A stretch of DNA of 64,000 bases, taken from Anthopleura xanthogrammica. Its lineage: Eukaryota; Cnidaria; Anthozoa; Actiniaria; Actiniidae. Within the stretch, counting starts at the first letter, position 1. Each line of letters opens with the position of its first letter. The notes below the pieces were generated by a model. The model saw only the letters and a list, made by a program, of their open reading frames with translations, made no database searches and was not told the origin of the DNA. The position numbers and the translations under genes were made by a program. The stretch lies in NCBI GenBank assembly GCA_964019055.1, contig OZ025216.1:1801001-1865000 (forward strand), in the 5' to 3' direction. Below, one piece after another: positions 1 to 10,108 of the stretch.

Positions 1-841
1 TTGATCTAAACTATGGAAAAAGAAAAGAAAAACGAAAATAGAAAAATTAATAATAATAATAAATAATAATAATAATAATAATAATAATTAATAATGTTAT
101 GAATTATTATTGATATCTGTATCCATTCTATGGTGCTAGGTAATGACAAAGACACGCCCTGGTCTGGAGGAGTCACACCTACATACAACCCTGGAGTATG
201 AATGTAGAATAAACGGTGCTGAGCGGCTGTCATATCCTCCTGTAGTTGCCGGGGGGTCATTGGCGAACACTCTACATTACGTAAATAATAGTCAGTTATT
301 AAGGTAATGAATGGCAACAACAAGTATTCTTGCATTCTCTCCTCCCCCCCCCCCCCCCCCACCCCACCCTCCCCACCAAGAGTTCCCCTACAAAAAAATG
401 CCAAACTATTGAGCTACCACAGAACAGAGGGCAGTAAGGGGGGTCTGGCGCACAGTTGGGGACTATCATAAAGTTATGAAATGCTATAACAACCTCTTTA
501 TCTTGCACGATAACACAATAGATTGAAAATTAATATTTTGGCTTGAAAAGTATCTTTCACAAATTTTAAAATTATAAGAGGTTATCATGTTTATGACTTA
601 ATTACTGTCAGTCGACTTCATGTGTTGCAACAAACATGCTATTCATGTCACAAGTTCATGGTCTTTGAATGATCATGATCATGTACCACAGAAAATAAAA
701 ACCCTTGAATTGATTACTGTTAACATTACATACAAAAACCTCTTATCGACCATGTCATGATCAGAAGCAGATGAATTTCAGTTCTACACATTCATGGCCT
801 TGCTTTGTTGTTTCACTGAAACCTATCTGTGTACTTTACAG
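1..841. other. Intronic sequence upstream of the first visible XPNPEP3 exon
   Basis: No exon is recognised here. The stretch holds a short AAT-type repeat near 45-95 and a C homopolymer near 345-360. It is probably an intron of XPNPEP3, because the first visible exon at 842 starts in mid-domain and is preceded by a pyrimidine-rich splice acceptor (GTACTTTACAG). The open frames on the minus strand across 6-508 are low-complexity and homopolymer shadows. Confidence 0.5.
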
Positions 842-3528
842 AGATGGTGATCTTGTCCTAATGGATGCTGGATGTGAATACCATGGTTATGCTAGTGACA
901 TTACAAGAACATGGCCTGTGAATGGGACTTTTACTGAAGCACAGAGAGAGCTTTATGATATTGTATTGCAAGTGCAAAAGAGATGTATATCTGTAAGTTG
1001 CTAATCCTTGGTATATTGTGGCTATTGGGTGAATGTTTTTGGGTGTACTGTAATCTTTACCTTCAAATTTTATCGATACCCTGAAACAACCTCTTGGCTG
1101 ATCTAAGTCAGAGCATGGCTAACTCACAGATCAAACCCTGAAACAACCTCTTGGCTGATCTAAGTCAGAGCATGGCTAACTCACAGATCAAACCCTGAAA
1201 CAACCTCTGGGCTGATCAAAGTCAGGGTATGGCTAACTCAGATCAAACCCTGAAACAACCTCTGGGCTGATCAAAGTCAGGGTATGGCTATAACTCACAG
1301 ATCGATCCCTGAAACAATCTATCTTTAGTTAAGACTTCTTTTTGAAATTATTTCCCCTACTTATGATTTAATTATGTGGAATAATATTGGATTATATTGT
1401 TGATGTTTGATTGTATATTTATTTTGGTTTCAGTTGTGTCACAAGGATATCACACTAGACTACATTCACCATGCAATGTTGACTCTTTTGGGAGAGGGGT
1501 TAGCAGGTACTACAGCCTATGCTGGCTTCATTGTTATGAGGGAGAGGGAAAAAATGGTATTGAATGGCAAGAGTTTATAGTCTTATGTGAAAATGATGCC
1601 TCATGATGAATGATGGTGATGATGAAGATGCAGATGATGGTTGTGATGATGATGGTGATGACATTTATAGTGATGGTGGTGATGACATTGATACTCATGA
1701 TGCAGCTGATTGTGATGACAATGATGCTGATGATGCAGCTGATTGTGATGACAATGATGCTGATGGCAATGACATTGATGCTGATGATGGTTATGACAGT
1801 GATGGTGATGATGCTGCTGATTGTGATGACAGTGATGATGGTGATGATGATGATAATGAATGATGATGATAATAATATGGCAATGGTATATCATTGCACT
1901 GTAAAATTTACCATCTAATGTTATAATACATTGACATTTTGCTTGTCTTGCTTTCTTCAAGGCCTTGGAATCATCTCTAAAAATCTAACTGAAGCACAGC
2001 TGAAGAAGGTAAATTCATAATTTCTATCCCATATCAAACCATAACATCTATCACAGCACTCGTGAGTTACTACCTCGGCATGGACACCCATGACACTCAT
2101 CTGTCAATCATGTTATTTCTTTAGGCAGCCAGTAAATACTGTCCCCATCATGTGGGTCACTACCTCGGCATGGACACCCATGACACTCATCTGTCAATCA
2201 TGTTATTTCTTTAGGCTGCCAGTAAATACTGTCCACATCATGTGGGCCACTACCTCGGCATGGACACCCATGACACTCATCTGTCAATCATGTTATTTCT
2301 TTAAGCTGCCAGTAAATACTGTCCACATCATGTGGGCCACTACCTCGGCATGGACACCCATGACACTCATCTGTCAATCATGTTATTTCTTTAGGCAGCC
2401 AGTAAATACTGTCCACATCATGTGGGCCACTACCTCGGCATGGACACCCATGACACTCATCTGTCAATCATGTTATTTCTTTAGGCAGCCAGTAAATACT
2501 GTCCACATCATGTGGGCCACTACCTCGGCATGGACACCCATGACACTCATCTGTCAATCATGTTATTTCTTTAGGCAGCCAGTAAATACTGTCCACATCA
2601 TGTGGGCCACTACCTCGGCATGGACACCCATGACACTCATCTGTCAATCATGTTATTTCTTTAGGCTGCCAGTAAATACTGTCCACATCATGTGGGTCAC
2701 TACCTCGGCATGGACACCCATGACACTCATCTTGCGAGTAGGAGCCTGTCTCTCCATCCTGGTATGGTAATCACCATTGAACCAGGTCTCTACATTCCCA
2801 GTAATGACCAAAATGTTCCAGTAAAGTAAGTATGAGATTTATATACTGATATACTCGATAAACCACCATGGCACTCTTTAAAAAATTAATGTTTAGGAAC
2901 AGTGCTTATTTGATGGCTGTGCTCTTTGATGTTTTGCTCTCATATGCGGCGCTTGATAGGGGGCGATGCTTAAATGAGTGAATATGGTATCTTTCCTGTC
3001 TGAAAAGCATTGCTGGTGCTCAAGGGAATGGGGAGACAGAGGGGAGAGAAACTGTTTCTACTGTACCTCCTGTCCCTAGAGGCAGGCTGATGCAGACTAT
3101 ATACCGAGTGGTTTTATGTTGGCCATGGTGTAGAGCAAAATGTCTTGAATGATTTTTTTTTCTTTTTGGGAAATGAAATTTCTTGTCTCGTAAAATCTTG
3201 TCCTTCAACATGGTTTTCATATGACTATGAAAAACTCACGACACAGATCACACCTTGCCGTGGCTATGTCAGTGCTGTGCTGTGTATAAAAACATTTGAC
3301 GTTCTTATCCATGCCACGCCCTTAACATGCTGTGTGCTTTAAGTTTTTACACTTGTATGAAATCTGCTCTAAGAGTTGGACTCCATTGTTGATGGTTCTG
3401 TCATTAGGTATCGTGGCAATGGGATTCGCATTGAAGATGATGTTCTAATAACAAATGATGGACATGAAATACTTAGTTATGAATGTCCTAAGGAACCTCA
3501 TGACATTGAAAACTTGATGCGAAGATGA
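842..3528 (+). CDS. XPNPEP3: Xaa-Pro aminopeptidase 3 (aminopeptidase P3), 3' part, five exons
   Basis: This is a metallopeptidase of the pita-bread fold (M24) that removes an N-terminal residue before proline; the family member is mitochondrial and cytosolic. Exons by eye are 842-992, 1434-1506, 1962-2008, 2665-2825 and 3408-3528, with GT-AG borders and matching phases. The catalytic motifs appear in order: LMDAGC and [12 protein letters not shown] (two metal-binding Asp), [13 protein letters not shown] (metal-binding His), TIEPGLYIP (Glu) and GIRIEDDV (Glu). The C-terminus [10 protein letters not shown] resembles vertebrate XPNPEP3 as I remember it. The N-terminal half lies left of the window. 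AATAAA at 3825-3830 is a plausible poly(A) signal. The fourth exon sits at the end of a 90-bp tandem array (2071-2730) that repeats its acceptor and first 68 nt. The earlier copies carry an in-frame TAG, so only the last copy can join the downstream coding sequence. Confidence 0.9.
1081..1322 (+). repeat. 57-bp tandem repeat, four copies, in XPNPEP3 intron
   Basis: About four copies of a 57-bp unit start near 1100, 1157, 1214 and 1269 (core CTGATCTAAGTCAG, then GGCTAACTCACAGATC and CCCTGAAACAACCTC). The last copy is shorter by two bases. The same unit recurs at 16784-17215, 24686-24815 and 40181-40460. The left flank CAAATTTTATCGATACC recurs at 33676-33694 without an array. Confidence 0.9.
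1600..1870 (+). repeat. Imperfect GAT trinucleotide tract in XPNPEP3 intron
   Basis: This is an irregular GATGATGGT/GATGCAGCT-type trinucleotide repeat between the exons ending at 1506 and starting at 1962. Open frames read as poly-Asp, poly-Met or poly-His are artefacts of the repeat. Confidence 0.9.
2071..2730 (+). repeat. 90-bp minisatellite made of an XPNPEP3 exon start and its splice acceptor
   Basis: Seven full copies and a partial one have a period of exactly 90 bp (TACCTCGGCATGG starts at 2071, 2161, 2251, 2341, 2431, 2521, 2611 and 2701). Each holds a pyrimidine-rich acceptor ending TTTCTTTAG (TTTCTTTAAG in one copy) and 68 nt of the exon coding for the [13 protein letters not shown] active-site segment. 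The exon is cut after HDTHL and replaced by the 22-nt acceptor segment. Copies differ by only a few substitutions. Confidence 0.95.
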
Positions 3529-4969
3529 CCTTGTTTTCTCTACCTGGGCTACCTGTGTCATCTCCCAGCCGAGAGAAGACTCGAGAGGAATTTTGCAGTA
3601 CCACAGGAAGCCCACTTCTAGATTGAAAACCATTATCATGGGTATCTATGGATGCAAATCTAGAGCTGCAACATGAACCAAATAATGCCAAAACTATACC
3701 CACACCCCTTATGAGGGGAGTTGATCGTTTGGAGATTTGGTGTTCACGGTGTGCAATGCATGATGGGAATGGAGGACAACTTAGTGTTCAAATGGTAAAA
3801 ACCCTCAAGAAGCTAAATAGCTAGAATAAAATTTTAAACACATGTTTTAGTAAAATATATTAACTATTGCTCTTGGGAGTAAAAAACATTCTGGAAACTG
3901 AATCTGGATTTTAGTAAATAAATTTTAAATTTAAACTTCAATTATTTGCAATATTGATTTCATGAAATAATAATACTAATACTTGGTTGTCACTAACCAA
4001 GCAGTTGTCTGTGCTTCGTAGTTTTGTTACACAGGGAGGCGTGAGCCACTCCCTAACGTCTTGTCTATCTATATTGACCTCTCTTTTAAAATGATTACAA
4101 TTTAACTGAAAGATTTCTTTAACTATCGAACGTAATGTTTTCCATTTCAGACCACGTGTCAAAAACCCATTTCTAAATTCCAATATTGGAATGCAGTGGA
4201 GGAAGAGCCACTCGTTGGATTCCACTGTTAATTCTCATTATTATTTTTATTTCATTTACGTGTCATTTCCTAGAGTATCATTTCTTTATTTAATGGTTGC
4301 ACATGAGAAGACACATGAATATGGATACAAAAATCTCAAACAAAGAATCTTATTCTCAAGAGAATGACACGTGGTCTGAAGTAGGGAAAAAATACGCCCA
4401 ACCTTGACTGAAGACTTCCAGTTAGATTTCCAGAATATGAAATAATAATTCCTTCATAGGAAATTTTTCTCTTTTTTTCTTCGATTTGCTGCGAAAAAAT
4501 CTCTAATATTTAACCTGCAATAAATTAAATATTGTGATGACCTTAACACACAGTTTTTCAAGTAGAAAAGAAAAGTTGCTTAACACTTGAACGATTTACG
4601 TAAGCTTATATATTAAGGTTTCTTGATTCTTCAGTTTTTTAATTCTTTAATTCTTTTCGGAAAAATTCCCTAGAGAATACTGTTAATAGGATTAATCGCT
4701 AAAAGTAACTCCAATCTAAGCATAACTAATGGCTCACTGAAAGTACTAAAGACGTTTACACTTAGGGAAGATACTTGTTTGTTATTGCTAGAACTCTTTC
4801 ATTTAGGAAAACTTTAAAAAATACTTTTTTAAATACGTTGCTATTGTAGTAAAGTTCATCACGAAGTTCATCAACAGTATTATTAGCGTTCCATTCCCAA
4901 GTAGTTATGGAGCTCAAAACGTTTCATGATGGAGGAATTCAACAGCTATAAACTGTACACTGTATACAG
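3529..4969. other. 3' UTR of XPNPEP3 and intergenic DNA up to the T1 gene
   Basis: The XPNPEP3 trailer runs to about 3850 (AATAAA at 3825). A MITE lies at about 4210-4402, and a lone copy of its end motif (CAGACCACGTGTC) is at about 4148. The 5' exon of the downstream T1 gene should lie somewhere in 4400-4960, but I could not identify it. Confidence 0.5.
4210..4402 (-). mobile_element. MITE with CCACGTGTCATT terminal motif, copy A
   Basis: Inverted arms ACGTGTCATTTCC...GAATGACACGTGGT bracket about 120 bp, with weaker outer extension (ATACGCCCAACC on the right). The interior (ATGATACTCTAGG, ACATGAATAT, AATAAGATT) matches the elements at 18222-18395, 28545-28712 and 35495-35688. This copy is inverted relative to the copy at 18222. 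Confidence 0.75.
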
Positions 4970-7574
4970 AAGAAACACCCACATCTTTCTCAGCTGAATA
5001 ACTGGACTCCAAAAGAAATTTCTACGGGATTTTCATCTTGTGATTTTACCAAGAATGACGAGAGTATATCTGGGTGTGAGGGGACTAGACTTTATCTAGT
5101 TAAACCTCTTAAGTCGAACAGAATTCAACCTTTATCTGAGGATGAAAGCACAAGAGTAAGTAAGCTACCAGCACGTGAACTTCTTTCGTTTACAAAAGGA
5201 AGGATCTTACAAGAGGAAAAAACAAGTCCAAATAACGTCAAGATTTCACAAATAAACAGTACTCCACTTCCTCCGATCAATTGTAATCCTGAAGTCCACA
5301 GGAAAGATGAAAAAGAGCTCACGACGGAAGAACTTGAAAATGAAGCTTTGTACAAGCCCGAAACGGTAAGCCATTTGCCGCCATTTCCGATAATTTGAGA
5401 CTGCTTTGATGGTTTTGGTGCCAGGGTTTGAGAACCGTCATGATGTTTTTCCTTGTCGGTTACCAGTTCCTTCTATGTATTTTGAGTCCAACTTTTTAGA
5501 CGAACGAATAAAGGGGGGGAGGGCAAACTTTTAGAAAATAGCAACCCAAGACTTTTGACCTAGCCCACCTTCCCCCCCCCAATATGTGCCCCCCCCAATA
5601 TGTGCCCTCCCCCAATATGTGCCCCCCCACCCCAATGTGTGCCCCCCCCCCACCCCAATGTGTGCCCCCACCCCAATGTGTGCCCCCCCCCCCCAATATG
5701 TGCCCCCCAATATGTTTTGGCCTTGCTACGGCACTGAAGTTGCAAGAGAAATTGATAAAACAGGGTAACTAAGATAAGATTGAGCTATCATGTCTGCCAC
5801 GCCAAACCAAATACTCCTCGGTACTAATAAGGATCCATTATATGAAATATGACTAATTTACTATCATTTTATTAACGTTTTAGGATACGAAGAGAACCAA
5901 CGATAGCATATCGAATACTCCCGAAGTCGACCGAGAGCTATCCGAGCAGGGAGACTCGGAAAAGCCATCTACGTGCCGGATCCGAGTACGAGCACTGAAG
6001 ATATCCGCCATCATAGTATTCCTTATCACCTTGTCTGTTATTGTCTTCGTCAAAACATTTGGTGAGTAATATAAGCATCACAAACGAGAGGATATGGCGG
6101 ACGCTTGTTTGTTTAATAATCTAGTTGGGATTAGTAAATTGAATAGTTATCTATTCATATTTTATCTAGTGTCTCGTTGTTAAGGAGAAGTCTTATGGAA
6201 GAGTCAGAGAATTTTATAATGTTTACATACTGAAGAGTCACGATTATGAATATATTGAGTGCCTAAGCGTGCAACTGTGAAATGTTTACATCAATTTTTT
6301 TTTAAACCAATGAAAGTGATCATTTTGATCAATTGTCATGCGTTGCCTAGAAACGCTGGCGCATGTGCAACACAGATGCAGTACTTGTTTTTGGTGTGTG
6401 AACTCACCTGTTGCTTATCTTGAGCTGGAAGTTCTAAATGATATTTTTTCCTCTTGTACAGTTGATTCTTTAGAAGATTTTACTAGAAAAACCAATGAAA
6501 CAGAAAGAAGCGGCTCTGCAGAAGCAAGGAAACAGGACGAGAAGAAAGGTAACGCTGTCTTGTTCGATGAAGCAATAGTAACGCAATCTATGATTACTAG
6601 TAACGCGGAAACGCCGAAACTTAACATTAGAGCAAGTAGACAAGTAACGCAATCTCACATCGCGACTGTCTCCATTATGGGTCAGTGCCATCAGTACCAC
6701 AACTCCGTCCAAGTAACGGAGTAACGCAATCTTATGTTTCGACTGTATTCCTTCAAAGATACACCTTGTCACCAATTTCAATTATGCCAAGCAGTTCGGT
6801 AGCACGTTCTCATGGGTCGACTTTCTTTCCTGGAAGATCAGTTACACCACTTTGTGCTACCCAAAGCAACCTTGTCAATCCAGTAACGCAATCCTATGAC
6901 TTGACTTTATACTTGCCTGAAGGACCGCTATCATTACATCATGTTGTCCGAGGTAATGCTGTAACGCAATCTCATGATTACACCGAGGAACCACTGTCAT
7001 CTCTACTTGTTTCTTCAAGTACTGTAACGCAATCAGAGTCATCACTTCTTATTGCTCCAAGTAACGCAGTAACGCAATATGACATTCAAAAACTAACCGA
7101 ATGCAGTCCCTTACTGCCCAAAGTAAGGTGGTAACGCAATCTCCTGATTTCACTCAGTCGTTGTCGTGGTTACCACTGCTTATGGCTCCAAGTAACAGAG
7201 TAACACAATTTTATAACATTCCGAAAAGAACAGTGCAAAATAAAATGGTAACGCAATCACCTGATGTCACTCATTTATCGTTGTTTTCACTTGTTATTGC
7301 TCCAAGTAGCGCAGTAACGCAATCCGATGATTCAGCTGAAGAGTCACTGTCATCAAGGCAATCACTCCAGATAGATACTAAAGTCCTAAATTCAGAATAT
7401 GTAAGAATATCGAGAGGCAGGTGTAATGAAGGCGATTTCTACCGCCACCCAGTTCACTGCGCCAAGTACCTCCGCTGTAACCATAGCAGATGGCAGGAAC
7501 GTAACTGTGGACTTGGAACAGTATTCAACCCGAGAATAAATGTCTGCGATTGGGAAAGAAATGTTCAATGCTAA
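4970..7574 (+). CDS. Predicted type II membrane protein (T1) with VTQS repeats and C-terminal chitin-binding domain; frame broken twice
   Basis: Readable exons are about 4970-5365, 5884-6061 and 6462-7574; phases are 0 and 1 at the two introns. The first exon gives a hydrophilic segment (HPHLSQLNNWTP...STPLPPIN). The second ends in one membrane helix (ALKISAIIVFLITLSVIVFV) after a basic stretch, which suggests a cytoplasmic N-terminus. The third gives a Ser/Thr-rich ectodomain with the motif APSNAVTQS repeated about ten times, then a six-cysteine peritrophin-A/CBM14 chitin-binding domain (C-x5-Y..., CAKYLRC, CGLGTVFNP, CDWERNVQC) up to the stop at 7572. The VTQS repeats lie in three successive frames: one shift between about 6620 and 6715 and another between about 7066 and 7125. 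The gene is therefore decaying, or the assembly has indels. The start codon was not found. The N-terminal segment resembles the T2 gene at 34377-37825. The specific role is unknown. Confidence 0.7.
5575..5716 (+). repeat. C-rich CCCCAATATGTGC tandem repeat in T1 intron
   Basis: About eight irregular copies of CCCCAATATGTGC/CCCCAATGTGTGC are separated by C homopolymers, inside the intron 5366-5883. Open frames on both strands here are repeat artefacts. Confidence 0.9.
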
Positions 7575-8793
7575 AATAAATGATCATACCTCCCTAGGAG
7601 GTTGTTAGGAAGAGGAGAGTCTTTCATGTCCTTAATTATCTCCTTCCCTCCCTCCCGAGGTCCCCTACCTCAACACCTCTTCTAAGCCTTCAAAAACGAA
7701 GACAAAGCCCGAGAAAAGCGATACCAGATATTTTATTCAAACACAAAACAAAAACTACAGACCACTTGGTTTTCGCCTTTAAGTGTGGCTATCATAAATA
7801 ATACCATAATGCACCCATCACCATAGGAACAGAGTTATTTTCTTTATCCCCGACTGATTTTGTTATCATTTCAGTTTTAATTTAACGTTAGAGTTGAAAT
7901 TTTAGGAGAAAAATCAGACTAATGTGCGAGATTTGTTTTTCTTATTCAATTTCTCTATATTCTTTACCTCCCATTTCCCGTGTATAGATTGTCAGCCTAA
8001 GTGCACAAAGATAAAATCACCTAATGTGATTTCGTCACATAGTTTCCTAATATTGCACCTTATCCTAATAGTATTTACATCTGAGGTCTGGCTCGCTCAA
8101 AGACATATCAAAACAGCTGCGAATATTGTGGATTTTAATTGGATTTTAGACTTAGTGCAAGATCCGGCCACCTACCGCGAATAGAATTGATATAAATGAA
8201 AATATATCAGAGTATTTGGAATGTAGCGAATGGGTTTGGGTAAATTAAAAACATTAAAAGAATAAGTTGGGTTTGATGTGATATTCCTGGAGCGCTTGGA
8301 GACAAAATACAAGTGTCAATCTAGAGGGCTTAGATCAAATGGTGATTTCCGCAGCCTTCCGATAACGACTAAAGATTGTTCTCACTTGAAAGCTATTAAG
8401 CTAAACAAAAATTACTGAAGTGTGGGTCATATACCTTTGAACGCATTAGAAGTGCTTCACTTTGTCGTGCGATTTGACGTGGAGTTTGGAGCAGTTAATC
8501 CGACATAGCGCCTGTTCTAGTGTAAATCCTATTTTCTCCACGATCAATCATACTCGAACTAGTAATCGAAGTCTTCAATAGCCTTAATTTTGACAGGCTA
8601 TTTACAGAGGGAGTTGTCTGAAGAGAATTGGTACACACCACAACAGCTGATAACTCGAAAAACTGGTCATCAGAGAGAGCTATTGAAAAATATTGATCAG
8701 CACCTTGAAGTTGTCATAAAATCAAGACGAGCAGTTAACTCGACCACAGCAGGGAACTTGAGCTTCTTGTCTTAGTTGACTAACTATCAAAAC
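7575..8793. other. Intergenic, nothing recognised
   Basis: AATAAA overlaps the T1 stop (7575-7580). The rest holds AT-rich sequence and the presumed 5' UTR of the GPCR at 8794. An open frame at 8590-8775 runs in the GPCR frame up to a TAG but has no ATG of its own, so I do not call it coding. Confidence 0.5.
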
Positions 8794-9909
8794 ATGAGTC
8801 TAACTGGTGGAGAGAGAGCAAACGAATCACGGGCCAATTCAAGTTTCCAGAACGCGACAGATAGGCCTTTTTCCTCGTGTTTTTATTACTGTGCGCCACT
8901 AGCCTTGGAAGTGTTCAAGCTAACATTACAGGTCGCTATCGCACTAGTTGGTGTTTTAGGCAACATTCTGGTCTGTGTTGTCATAACCAAACGTGCCAAT
9001 ATGAAGACCAGTATGAACTTGTACCTGCGAAATCTCGCCATTACTGATCTGGGGGTTCTTCTTGTTAACTTTCCATTAGCGGCCAATTCAATGCACAACA
9101 AGTCAGGCTGGCCATTTGGTAGATTCTTGTGCCTCTACGTTGCACCTGCTACCGACATATTTTTTGGTGCTTCTATTTGGTCCATCACGGTGATCGCCAT
9201 CGAGAGGTATAAAAACATCATCAGCCGTAAAGTCTTTGTAAAGAAAGTCGAGTCATTCAAGAGAGTGACGCTCAAGATTGTTCTGATCTGGTTGGTTTCG
9301 TTTGCTGTGGTAGCAGTTCCGTTGTATCCGTTTTTTGTTTATCGTTCTACTCCAGTCTCAGTACAATGTTACCCGGAAGGGCCACCCATTGTGTTCAAAG
9401 CCTACCCTGTATGCCTGGCGATCTTCTGGTACCTCCTGCCTCTCAGCATCATAACTATGACATACTGGAAGATCTCCACTCAACTGCGCCAGAGCACCAA
9501 CTTCCACAAGACGATGCACGGAGAAGATACTGTAAAGAGCAAAGTCCTCCGAGAAGAAGAAAAACAACGACTCAAGCAAAACAAGAAAGCACAGAGGATC
9601 CTCACTCCACTGGTGGTCATCTTTGCTGTAACCATGCTACCGTTGAATGTGTTCCGTTTGGCCCAAGGGTTTTCCCCTCAGTTCGTTCAATATGAATACT
9701 TTTATCAGTTGTTCAGTGTTTGCGCTCTGTCTGTTGTTATTAATTCCGCTGCCGATCCTATAGTTTATTACATATCGAGTAAAGAGTTCCGAAAGGGACT
9801 CCAAGATCTTCTGTGCAATGGCAACCGGCTGTCAAAAAACGGTCCCAGAGCCACGCTGTTTGGTAAAGAGGCGACCACGTCGAGTCCTGTATTGGAAACA
9901 GAGATGTGA
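8794..9909 (+). CDS. Class A (rhodopsin-like) GPCR 1, intronless, 371 aa
   Basis: A seven-helix receptor in one exon. The ATG at 8794 is the first in frame after a TAG. Features by eye: three N-glycosylation sequons before helix 1, helix 1 LGN, helix 2 LAITDLG (the LAxxD position), helix 3 IAIERYKNI (E/DRY), a basic third loop around EEEKQRLKQNKKAQR, helix 6 FAVTMLPLNV (the usual Trp of CWxP replaced) and helix 7 ADPIVYY (D/NPxxY). Cys residues suited to the helix 3-loop 2 disulphide are present (FLCLY, VQCYP). The ligand cannot be told from sequence; peptide-receptor-like is a guess. It is a close paralogue of the receptor at 44271-45413, with 51 identical consecutive residues from helix 3 into helix 4. 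A 39-bp tandem repeat starts just after the stop. Confidence 0.9.
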   Translation: MSLTGGERANESRANSSFQNATDRPFSSCFYYCAPLALEVFKLTLQVAIALVGVLGNILVCVVITKRANMKTSMNLYLRNLAITDLGVLLVNFPLAANSMHNKSGWPFGRFLCLYVAPATDIFFGASIWSITVIAIERYKNIISRKVFVKKVESFKRVTLKIVLIWLVSFAVVAVPLYPFFVYRSTPVSVQCYPEGPPIVFKAYPVCLAIFWYLLPLSIITMTYWKISTQLRQSTNFHKTMHGEDTVKSKVLREEEKQRLKQNKKAQRILTPLVVIFAVTMLPLNVFRLAQGFSPQFVQYEYFYQLFSVCALSVVINSAADPIVYYISSKEFRKGLQDLLCNGNRLSKNGPRATLFGKEATTSSPVLETEM

Positions 9910-9927
9910 AGGTTTCTTGCTGTTGCA

Positions 9928-10108
9928 GGAGACGTTGCAGGATGTACTGTATTGGTTAGGTTTCTTGGTGTTGTAGGATGTATTGTATTCTTGGTTAGGT
10001 TTGTTGGTGTTGTAGGATGTATTGTATTCTTGGTCAGGTTTGTTGGTGTTGCAGGATGTATTGTATTCTTGGTCAGGTTTGTTGGTGTTGCAGGATGTAT
10101 GGTATTCT
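9928..10108 (+). repeat. 39-bp minisatellite just 3' of the GPCR 1 stop
   Basis: About four to five copies of a 39-bp unit contain GGTGTTGTAGGATGTATTG and TCTTGGTCAGG, with copy starts near 9971, 10010, 10049 and 10088. It probably lies in the 3' UTR of the receptor. The period is a multiple of three, so it yields a spurious Cys/Trp-rich open frame. Confidence 0.9.

Noticed and set aside
6..508. Minus-strand open frames rich in Gly or Tyr
   Set aside because: They are created by the C homopolymer and AAT repeat; no splice or domain support.
2090..2770. 226-residue open frame with a 30-residue repeat ([11 protein letters not shown]...)
   Set aside because: It is a shadow frame of the 90-bp array. 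The peptidase frame of the same DNA matches XPNPEP3, so this one is not the coding frame.
3445..3703. Minus-strand open frames opposite the end of XPNPEP3
   Set aside because: They overlap the conserved last exon and its UTR antisense and show no motif.
8590..8775. N-terminal extension of GPCR 1
   Set aside because: Same frame, but it is separated by a TAG and has no ATG; treated as 5' UTR.
9366..9695. Alternative frame with Pro/Ser-rich peptide inside GPCR 1, also mirrored in GPCR 2
   Set aside because: It is conserved between the paralogues only because the DNA is nearly identical; the seven-helix frame explains the conservation.
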